Assembly (NCBI GenBank): GCA_021790035.1
Contig: JAJYIO010000119.1
Span: forward strand, 1 to 7,430
From: a bacterium
GTDB lineage: Bacteria; Cyanobacteriota; Sericytochromatia; S15B-MN24; VGJW01
Direction: 5' to 3'
Length of the DNA: 7,430 nt
Numbering within the stretch: position 1 is the first letter of the stretch; every line of letters starts with the position of its first letter. Under the pieces are notes generated by a model. That model was not told where the DNA came from and did no database searches. It was given only the letters and a program-made list of their open reading frames with translations. Positions 1 to 4,935 of the stretch are shown one piece after another. A program made the translations under genes and the position numbers.

Positions 1-14
1 CAACAACTGTAGGC

Positions 15-39
15 TATAAACAAATACGGGTTTTATCCT
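15..39 (+). promoter_or_regulatory. Possible promoter of the XRE regulator gene
   Basis: The first 40 bases are AT-rich compared with the genes. They hold two hexamers resembling a -10 box, TATAAA at 15-20 and TATCCT at 34-39. No good -35 box is visible with either, and the window edge may cut it off. ATAAA (16-20) and TTTAT (32-36) form a short inverted repeat that could be an operator for autoregulation, but five-base arms are easily found by chance. Confidence 0.25.
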
Positions 40-66
40 AGTGCCGCCTGGAGGGAGGGCGGCAGG

Positions 67-450
67 GTGCAGGACTTCGGCGCTTTCATCAAATCCAAGC
101 GCGAGGCCAGGAACTGGACCCTGCGCGTGGCGGCCCAGCATGTCGAGATTTCAGCTAGCCGGCTGGCCGAGATCGAGCGCGGGGTCTCCTACCACACGGA
201 AAGGCCGACGCGGCCGACGCCGGATCTGGTCGAGCGCATCGCTCGGGCCTACGACGTGCCGATCGATTACGCCCTGGCCGAGGCCGGTTACTCGCCTCAC
301 GACGGAGCGCGCCTGGCCCCGGATGCCGAGCGCCTGGTGTCGCTGTTCGAGAGCCTGGATCCCGAGCACCGGGACCTGGCGCTCGATTTCCTGCGGCTAC
401 TCCTGGAGCACGACGGCCGGTCCGGATCGCCATCGGCCGGTGGGACCTGA
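67..450 (+). CDS. XRE-family helix-turn-helix transcriptional regulator
   Basis: A 127-residue protein, probably a cytoplasmic DNA-binding repressor or activator. Residues 4-70 look like a lambda-repressor-type fold. The helix-turn-helix lies at about residues 18-39, with the hallmark end of the recognition helix, RLAEIERG, at 32-39. The loop after that helix (about 40-52, rich in Pro, Thr and Arg) is some seven residues longer than in ordinary XRE proteins. Residues 85-115 form an acidic, leucine-rich helical tail, plausibly for dimerisation; there is no protease or sensor domain. The GTG start is chosen because a strong AGGGAGGG ribosome-binding site (about 52-59) lies just upstream and the homologous N-terminus begins there. 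It stands alone and converges on the NHL lipoprotein gene. The target is unknown; it could control the neighbouring lipoprotein genes, but nothing in the sequence proves that. Confidence 0.85.
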   Translation: MQDFGAFIKSKREARNWTLRVAAQHVEISASRLAEIERGVSYHTERPTRPTPDLVERIARAYDVPIDYALAEAGYSPHDGARLAPDAERLVSLFESLDPEHRDLALDFLRLLLEHDGRSGSPSAGGT

Positions 451-520
451 TCCTGCGACTCGGATGCGCCAGAACGTGGACTCCGTCCCCCTGAGCGCGA
501 CCCTCGGCCGGTATCGAAGC

Positions 521-539
521 CGGGAAAAGTCGGGAAAAG
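521..539. repeat. Tandem 10-bp direct repeat in the convergent gap
   Basis: CGGGAAAAG occurs at 521-529 and again at 531-539, a period of 10 bp, directly next to the terminator stem. Read on the minus strand it gives two short T runs (CTTTTCCCG twice) after the hairpin. It is most simply part of the termination region. Confidence 0.6.
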
Positions 540-570
540 CCTGCCGGCTTCCCGGGGGGAAACCGGCAGG
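535..570 (-). terminator. Stem-loop terminator closing the NHL gene (possibly bidirectional)
   Basis: CCTGCCGG (540-547) pairs perfectly with CCGGCAGG (563-570). Inside it, after one C/A mismatch, TTCCC (549-553) pairs with GGGAA (557-561), leaving a three-base loop. This makes a stem of 13 pairs with one mismatch. On the minus strand the stem is followed at once by CTTTT, so it fits an intrinsic terminator for the minus-strand NHL gene, whose stop codon is 30 bp away. On the plus strand no T run follows, so termination of the XRE gene here would be weaker. Confidence 0.7.
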
Positions 571-599
571 GCGGATAGAAGGCCCGGCGGATCCGGGCG

Positions 600-1841
600 T
601 CAGTCTGCGGGCACCAGGTCCCGGAGCCGGTTGTCGGTATAGTCGCTGACCACGACCTCGCTCCCGGACGCAACCAGGCCCAGGGGATCCGCAAGCTGGG
701 CTGCCAGCGCCGGTCCGCCGTCGCCCGAGTTGCCCGACGATCCGGTCCCGGCGACGGTCCGGATGGTACCCGATGGCGAGATGGCCCGGATCTCGGAGTT
801 CCCGGAATCGGCCACCAGCAACGTGCCGTCGGGAAGAAGAGCCAGCGCGGCGGGTCCATGGAGGTCGGCGTCGACCGCCGGACCTCCGTCGCCGGCCGAT
901 CCAGCCACGCCCGTTCCCGCCACCGTGTGGATGGTTCCGCTCGGGTCGACCATCCGCACGCGCTGGGCAGCGAAGTCCGCGATGTAGACGTCGCCCCTGC
1001 TGTCAGGTAGGACCGCGATCGGCTGGTCGAGCTCGGCCGACAGCGCGGGACCGCCGTCGCCGATGCTTCCCGTGGCCCCCGTCCCCGCGATGACGGTGAG
1101 CGTACCCGAGGGGGTCAGTCGATCCACCCGCGCCCCGTTGAACTCGCAGATGTAGAGGTTGCCGGCCGCATCGTAGGCCAGGCCGGCCGGCCCCGCGAGA
1201 ATCGATGCCGTCGCGACGCTTCCCGAAGCCTCCGGAGTGAGGGTGCCGCCGCCTGCGATCGTGTCGACGATGCCCTGCCCATCGACCTGGCGAACCCGGT
1301 TGTTGCCGTAGTCGGCGATGGCGACATCCCCCCAGGGAGCCGAGGCCACGGCGAAGGGATGGTCGAACTGGGCATCGACCGCCGGCCCTCCATCGCCCGC
1401 GAAACCAAAGGCGCCAAACCCGGCAAACGTCGATACGATCCCGGCGGGCGAGATCTGCCGGACCTTGTGGTTGCCATAGTCGGCGATCAAGACGCTCCCG
1501 CCGACCCCGAGGGCTATGCCAGCTGGAGAGTCGAAGGTGGCGAGCAAGGCCGGGCCGCCGTCTCCCGTGTTGCCGGCCGATCCGCTCGCATCGCCAGCGA
1601 GCGCCTGGATCTGGTAGGCCGCCGGCGTCGGGGCCAAGGTGGGAGTGGGCGCAGGGCTTGCCGTACCACCGGCCCCTCCGGACGGACCGGGGGAGGGCTG
1701 CAACGAGCCGCCAGAAATCTGGCCATCCGGCGGAACGGTAGGTCCAGAGGTCGGATTCAGGGGATCGAAGGATGTCGAGCAGGCGACGACCAGAAGAAGC
1801 GGAACGATCCCGACGAGGGGCAAGAACGACGATCGCGTCAT
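600..1841 (-). CDS. NHL-repeat beta-propeller lipoprotein
   Basis: A 413-residue predicted lipoprotein. The signal peptide is residues 1-20, with lipobox VVAC and lipidated Cys21. A Pro/Ser/Gly/Thr-rich linker (about 30-75) follows, then six NHL-type repeats of 55-57 residues. Repeats begin near residues 93, 149, 206, 261, 317 and 373; all but the third open with GDGGPA, and most contain an IADYGN-like NHL core. The last repeat is short, and the N-terminal strand at about 77-92 resembles its missing end, so a closed six-bladed propeller is likely. NHL propellers usually bind proteins or ligands, though some lyases share the fold; no catalytic residues can be assigned. The start is set by the signal peptide; GGAGG at 1854-1858 is the likely ribosome site, 12 nt away. 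It lies 89 bp behind the protease gene and is probably co-transcribed with it. The partner or ligand is unknown. Confidence 0.88.
   Translation of the reverse strand: MTRSSFLPLVGIVPLLLVVACSTSFDPLNPTSGPTVPPDGQISGGSLQPSPGPSGGAGGTASPAPTPTLAPTPAAYQIQALAGDASGSAGNTGDGGPALLATFDSPAGIALGVGGSVLIADYGNHKVRQISPAGIVSTFAGFGAFGFAGDGGPAVDAQFDHPFAVASAPWGDVAIADYGNNRVRQVDGQGIVDTIAGGGTLTPEASGSVATASILAGPAGLAYDAAGNLYICEFNGARVDRLTPSGTLTVIAGTGATGSIGDGGPALSAELDQPIAVLPDSRGDVYIADFAAQRVRMVDPSGTIHTVAGTGVAGSAGDGGPAVDADLHGPAALALLPDGTLLVADSGNSEIRAISPSGTIRTVAGTGSSGNSGDGGPALAAQLADPLGLVASGSEVVVSDYTDNRLRDLVPAD
603..1565 (-). repeat. Six tandem NHL-coding repeats of about 168 bp
   Basis: The propeller-coding part is a tandem array of five full units of 165-171 bp plus a shortened sixth. 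Each unit encodes a GDGGPA turn, an NHL core and a TVAGTG-like strand. The copies are clearly related in protein but diverged in DNA, so the array looks old rather than recently expanded. The third unit (protein residues 206-260) lacks the GDGGPA turn. Confidence 0.8.
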
Positions 1842-1930
1842 GTCAGCTAGGAGCCTCCGTGGCCAGATGCTGCGCTCCAGGCATCACGGTGGGATCACTT
1901 GCCGCTGTCTTCCAGATTAATCGCCTTCCC
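1842..1930 (-). promoter_or_regulatory. Gap between protease and NHL genes with GATTAATC palindrome
   Basis: This 89-bp gap holds the ribosome-binding site of the NHL gene (1854-1858) and a perfect 8-bp palindrome, GATTAATC, at 1915-1922. The palindrome is part of CCAGATTAATC at 1912-1922, which nearly matches CCAGATTAAATC at 3236-3247 in front of the protease and GH1 genes. No terminator is visible here. That agrees with read-through from the protease gene, with a possible extra internal promoter. Confidence 0.35.
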
Positions 1931-3103
1931 CTACGGAAGCTTGGACAGATCGAGCCGCCCGATGCGCAATGTCGGATCCGAGAGGCTCACGACCGGATCG
2001 GTGGCGCTTTCCAGGGCGTCGATGATCTCCGTCGCAGACCAGCTCGGATGCTCGGCCCGCAGGATGGCTGCGGCGCCCGAAACGAAGGGAGCGGCCATCG
2101 AAGTGCCGGTGTCCGCCCCGTAGCTGTCATCGGGCAACGTCGAGAAGATCGCGTCTCCCGGAGCCGCGATGCCTACCTGCGGCCCCCGATTGGAATAGAT
2201 TGCCAGGGTGTTGGCCTGGGTCGTCGCTGCCACTGCCAGCAGGCCCGGCGTGTTGGCCGGCTGCGTGACCGCGCCCCCGTCGTTTCCAGCAGCGGCCACG
2301 ACGACGACGTTCCTGGACAGGGCATAGGCGATGGCCCGCTGGTAAGCATCGTTGGTGGACGTGGCCTCGGAGTTGAAGGACATGTTGATGACCTGCGCGC
2401 CGTTATTCACCGCGTAGACGATGCCCTGGAGCGCCTCTTCGTCATCCCCGCCGTCCTTGTCCAGCACCTTGACGGACAGCAACTGACACTGCCAGCAGAC
2501 CCCGGCGACTCCGATGCCGTTGTTCCCCGCCGCGCCGATGATGCCTGCGACGTGGGTCCCGTGGCCATCCGTGTCCTCACTATCGGTGTGGCCGGTCAGG
2601 GCGTTGAGGCCCATGAGGAGGCGCCCGGCGAATTCCGGATGGTAGGGATCGATTCCGGTGTCGAGGACGGCCACCGTGACGTGCGAGGCGTCGATGTTAC
2701 GCTGCCACAGCGGATCGGGGTCGAGGTACGTCGTGCCGAAGGCCCATTGCAACCACAGGTCAGGATCGTTCGGCCAGGTCGAGGGGCGCTGGACCGAGTC
2801 CTGCTGAACCCAGCTCACGTCCGGTCGCTGCCGCAACAGGCCCAGGACGGCGCTGACGGGTGCCGAACTCGGCATCTGGTAGAAGCCGACCGGAGAGCCC
2901 ATGAAGAGCGTCTTGGTCTGCGTGAGATCCGTTCCATCCACCTGCAGCAGCTTGGGTGGCGCTCCCGTCTTGAACCCGACCATGAGGTTCCGGGTGACCT
3001 CCGGTACCCGCGGGAAGGGTGCTGCGGCCGGCACCTTGGCCAGGCATCCGGCCACCGCACCAGCCAGCACCGCGGCAAAGGTCCACTGGAAGCGTTTGCC
3101 CAT
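1931..3103 (-). CDS. Subtilisin-family (S8) serine protease, lipoprotein
   Basis: A 390-residue subtilase that would cleave peptide bonds outside the cytoplasmic membrane. The signal peptide is residues 1-19, with lipobox AVAGC and lipidated Cys20. Residues about 36-107 look like an inhibitor_I9-type propeptide. The catalytic domain spans about 115-387. The triad is Asp148 (VAVLDTGID), His181 (DGHGTHVAG) and Ser335 (GTSMAAPFVSG), with oxyanion Asn274 (AAGND). All are present and spaced as in subtilisin, so the enzyme should be active. A Cys pair at 203 and 206 (GVCWQC) lies just before the SVKVLD strand and may form a disulfide or bind metal. The start has a strong ribosome site, GGGGGAGG at 3113-3120, nine bases upstream. 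It is the first gene of a likely two-gene minus-strand unit with the NHL lipoprotein and is divergent from the GH1 gene. Its substrate is unknown. Confidence 0.93.
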   Translation of the reverse strand: MGKRFQWTFAAVLAGAVAGCLAKVPAAAPFPRVPEVTRNLMVGFKTGAPPKLLQVDGTDLTQTKTLFMGSPVGFYQMPSSAPVSAVLGLLRQRPDVSWVQQDSVQRPSTWPNDPDLWLQWAFGTTYLDPDPLWQRNIDASHVTVAVLDTGIDPYHPEFAGRLLMGLNALTGHTDSEDTDGHGTHVAGIIGAAGNNGIGVAGVCWQCQLLSVKVLDKDGGDDEEALQGIVYAVNNGAQVINMSFNSEATSTNDAYQRAIAYALSRNVVVVAAAGNDGGAVTQPANTPGLLAVAATTQANTLAIYSNRGPQVGIAAPGDAIFSTLPDDSYGADTGTSMAAPFVSGAAAILRAEHPSWSATEIIDALESATDPVVSLSDPTLRIGRLDLSKLP

Positions 3104-3222
3104 GCTTTCTGGCCTCCCCCACCATCTTCAACCGGATCTCAACCACTCGACGACCGCGGCCCGACCAAGATCCGTCGGCCGATCGTGTGTGGAAGAAGGT
3201 GCCACGGGGCCATCCCGGATCC

Positions 3223-3251
3223 AGGATAATTAAATCCAGATTAAATCTTCA
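3223..3251 (-). promoter_or_regulatory. Candidate promoter for the protease-NHL unit
   Basis: On the minus strand TATCCT (complement of 3223-3228) could be a -10 box. TGAAGA (complement of 3246-3251) lies 17 bp upstream as a weak -35 box, matching three of six consensus bases. Transcription would then start near 3216 and leave a leader of about 110 nt. The -35 match is poor, so the region may depend on an activator; the ATTAAATC repeats overlap this spacer. Confidence 0.3.
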
Positions 3252-3267
3252 GCAGATCTTGTTTAAG
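3229..3267. promoter_or_regulatory. Helically phased ATTAAATC direct repeats with a palindrome
   Basis: ATTAAATC occurs at 3229-3236 and 3240-3247, exactly 11 bp apart. A related TTAAG lies at 3263-3267, in the same 11-bp register two turns on. The second copy forms a perfect palindrome, AGATT-A-AATCT, at 3238-3248. Sites one helical turn apart in a divergent gap are typical of dimeric regulators, such as response regulators binding side by side. The regulator is not identified. Confidence 0.45.
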
Positions 3268-3285
3268 CGGCGCATCGTATCGCCG
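3268..3285. repeat. Short inverted repeat in the divergent gap
   Basis: CGGCG (3268-3272) and CGCCG (3281-3285) are inverted copies with eight bases between them. They sit between the two clusters of TTAA-type repeats. The arms are short and the stretch has high GC, so this could be chance or a small operator. Confidence 0.25.
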
Positions 3286-3298
3286 ATATATAGTGATC

Positions 3299-3327
3299 AT
3301 TAACAAAGGATAACCATATCTTAACCG
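3299..3327 (+). promoter_or_regulatory. Triple TTAAC-type direct repeat upstream of GH1 gene
   Basis: TTAAC at 3300-3304, ATAAC at 3310-3314 and TTAAC at 3321-3325 are spaced 10 and 11 bp apart on the plus strand. This resembles the tandem layout of Pho boxes bound by PhoB/PhoP-type response regulators, where TTAAC-like units repeat every 11 bp in Bacillus and cyanobacteria. A possible -10 box, TATCTT at 3317-3322, with TGATCA at 3294-3299 seventeen bp before it as a weak -35, overlaps the repeats. A bound regulator could therefore act directly on the promoter. Confidence 0.4.
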
Positions 3328-3378
3328 CCCCTACCGGCGTCCGGTTAGCGGAACCGGGCGCCTCCGGAGGATCCATCC

Positions 3379-4755
3379 ATGCGCAAGACCCTTGCCATCA
3401 CGCTCGCCACGGCGATTCTCGCCGGGTGCGGTGCGATGACGGGTTCGGGAGGCAGCGGCCTGTCCGGCGCGCCCTCCCTGCTGGCCGCGGCCAGCGCCAG
3501 CAACGGGTTCATGTGGGGGGTGTCGACGGCCGGGAAGCAGTACGAGGGCGGCGATACGACCAGCCAGTGGCCGGCGTTCGAACTCGCAGGCAAGACATCG
3601 GAGCCGTCGGGCATGGCTGCCGACGGCCTCGTCTACTACAACAGCGACGCCCAGCTTGCGCAGGGAATGGGGCTGAACGCGTTCCGGACCAGCATCGAAT
3701 GGAGTCGGATCGAACCCCGGCCAGGCTACTTCGACCCCGCGGGCGTGGCCTTCTACCACCGCTTCTTCGAGAGCCTCCGCGCACACGGGCTCACGCCGGT
3801 CGTCACCTTGATGCACTTCTCCTATCCCCAGTGGCTGGACACCCAGTACGGCGGGTGGGGCAACTCGCAGTCGGTCGACCAGTTCGCCCAGTACGTCGAC
3901 TTCGTGTCGAAGGAGTACCGCAACGAAGTGTCGTGGTGGCTCACCTTCAACGAGCCCAACGTGTTCGTGCCCGGAGCCTACCTTACCGGCAACCTCGCCC
4001 CCGGCCATCACAACCCCATCGAGGCCGTCGAGGTCGCCGCGCACTTCGTGGCGGCCCACGAACGCGCCTACACGATCATCCACCAGAACGAACCCGGCGC
4101 CCACGTCTCGTTCAACGAATACACCGCAGCCTATGCCATCGGGTCGCCGCACGCGGCGCTTCCGCCCCCGTCCAGCGGGATCAACCTCAACGACGCGGAC
4201 TGGATGCTGCACGCACTCGCCCCCGCGCCGCAGCCTGGCAGCACGATCAGCCCCGAGAGCCTGAACCTCCATTACCTGGACTACGTGGCGATCGACTACT
4301 ACTGCAAGTGGCAGCTGTCGATTCCCTTCAAGTTCCAGGCGCCGTGGAACTGGAACGTCTATCCCCAGGGGTTCTACAACGTCCTCGAGAACTATCACCG
4401 CTGGTTCGGCTTGCCGATCCTGGTAGCCGAGAACGGCCTGGCGACGCAGAATCTGGCGCCGCGTGCGGACGGTTGGACGCGTTCGTCCTTCATCGTCGCC
4501 CATGTCCAGGAGATGCAAAAGGCCATGGCCAGCGGCGTGCCCGTCCTGGGCTACTTCGTCTGGTCGATCACAGATAACTGGGAGTGGGGCTCCTTTTCGC
4601 CGCGGTTCGGTCTGTACTCGGTCGACTGCCGGGATCACGACTTCCGGAGGATCCCCACGAGATCGGTCGGCGTGTACCGTCAGATCGCAACCCAGGGCGG
4701 CGTGACGCCTGATCTGGAGCAGGAGTATCCGCCGCCTCCCGGCACCCAGCTCTGA
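3379..4755 (+). CDS. Lipid-anchored family GH1 glycosidase (beta-glucosidase/galactosidase-like)
   Basis: A 458-residue retaining glycosidase of family GH1, which usually removes beta-linked glucose, galactose or related sugars from chain ends. The signal peptide is residues 1-16, with lipobox LAGC and lipidated Cys17, so it should be exported; a Gly/Ser/Ala linker reaches about residue 42. The barrel begins with FMWGVSTAGKQYEGG (44-58), the usual sugar-binding Gln region. His146 (MHFSYP), acid/base Glu192 (TFNEPN), nucleophile Glu351 (VAENG) and Glu402 (TDNWEWG) are all present. One difference is visible: the strand that normally reads NYY is DYY (306-308). Length and motif order match complete GH1 enzymes. 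The start has GGAGG at 3366-3370, eight bases upstream. It is divergent from the protease gene and has its own promoter region. GH1 enzymes in bacteria are mostly cytoplasmic, so lipid anchoring is notable. The exact substrate cannot be read from sequence. Confidence 0.93.
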   Translation: MRKTLAITLATAILAGCGAMTGSGGSGLSGAPSLLAAASASNGFMWGVSTAGKQYEGGDTTSQWPAFELAGKTSEPSGMAADGLVYYNSDAQLAQGMGLNAFRTSIEWSRIEPRPGYFDPAGVAFYHRFFESLRAHGLTPVVTLMHFSYPQWLDTQYGGWGNSQSVDQFAQYVDFVSKEYRNEVSWWLTFNEPNVFVPGAYLTGNLAPGHHNPIEAVEVAAHFVAAHERAYTIIHQNEPGAHVSFNEYTAAYAIGSPHAALPPPSSGINLNDADWMLHALAPAPQPGSTISPESLNLHYLDYVAIDYYCKWQLSIPFKFQAPWNWNVYPQGFYNVLENYHRWFGLPILVAENGLATQNLAPRADGWTRSSFIVAHVQEMQKAMASGVPVLGYFVWSITDNWEWGSFSPRFGLYSVDCRDHDFRRIPTRSVGVYRQIATQGGVTPDLEQEYPPPPGTQL

Positions 4756-4777
4756 CGCCCGAAGTTATCTGGATCCC

Positions 4778-4790
4778 GCGCCGCAGGCGC
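4778..4790. repeat. Small GC hairpin after the GH1 gene
   Basis: GCGCC (4778-4782) and GGCGC (4786-4790) form a five-pair stem with a three-base loop, 22 bp after the GH1 stop codon. There is no T run. It may help termination together with the larger hairpin just downstream. Confidence 0.35.
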
Positions 4791-4799
4791 CTCGGAGTC

Positions 4800-4834
4800 G
4801 TGCGACCGCCAGCTCGCAGCACGGGCGGTCGCAC
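4800..4834 (+). terminator. Perfect 11-bp inverted repeat, likely end of the GH1 transcript
   Basis: GTGCGACCGCC (4800-4810) and GGCGGTCGCAC (4824-4834) are perfect inverted copies around a 13-base loop. The position, 45 bp after the GH1 stop and upstream of the gcvT promoter, suits a terminator or transcript-stabilising hairpin. No T run follows, so it is not a classic intrinsic terminator. A protein-binding operator is the alternative. Confidence 0.5.
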
Positions 4835-4856
4835 CTGTGCAATGTGAGATCCGTGC

Positions 4857-4886
4857 GGGCCCGTATCCGCCAGGCTGAACGGGTCC
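4857..4886. promoter_or_regulatory. Inverted repeat across the -35 region of the gcv promoter
   Basis: Bases 4857-4864 (GGGCCCGT) pair with 4879-4886 (ACGGGTCC), eight pairs including one G-T wobble, around a 14-base spacer. It ends two bases before the -10 box of gcvT and covers the place where a -35 box should be. That position suits an operator, but GC-rich chance pairing cannot be excluded. Confidence 0.3.
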
Positions 4887-4888
4887 GG

Positions 4889-4894
4889 TATAAT
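4889..4894 (+). promoter_or_regulatory. -10 box (TATAAT) of the glycine cleavage operon
   Basis: A perfect TATAAT stands 42 bases upstream of the gcvT start, in GC-rich surroundings where it is unlikely by chance. No good -35 box or extended -10 TG is present, which hints at activator dependence. Transcription would begin near 4901 and give a leader of about 35 nt, too short to hold a glycine riboswitch. Confidence 0.6.
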
Positions 4895-4935
4895 GGGGCG
4901 TTCTCCCAAATTTCATAATTTATCGGGGCGCAAAG

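Noticed and set aside
155..859. Minus-strand frame bridging the XRE and NHL genes
   Set aside because: It crosses the terminator hairpin and overlaps two supported genes. Its sequence is Pro/Arg/Gly-rich with no domain.
1772..3229. Long plus-strand reading frame of 485 codons opposite the protease gene
   Set aside because: It runs antisense to a gene with a complete catalytic triad and signal peptide. Its protein has no recognisable domain and is Arg-rich as expected for a GC-rich shadow frame.
3331..4638. Long minus-strand frame of 435 codons opposite the GH1 gene
   Set aside because: It is antisense to a clear GH1 enzyme, has no ribosome-binding site or family resemblance, and shows the skewed composition of a shadow frame.
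4643..4653. Second CCGGAGGATCC, like the GH1 ribosome site, near the end of the GH1 gene
   Set aside because: It lies inside the GH1 coding region and no suitable start codon or gene follows. It is a chance repeat of the sequence at 3364-3374.
4756..4935. Glycine riboswitch upstream of gcvT
   Set aside because: Only a faint CAGGC-like match is present at 4871. The conserved core elements of the glycine aptamer are missing, and the likely leader after TATAAT is only about 35 nt.
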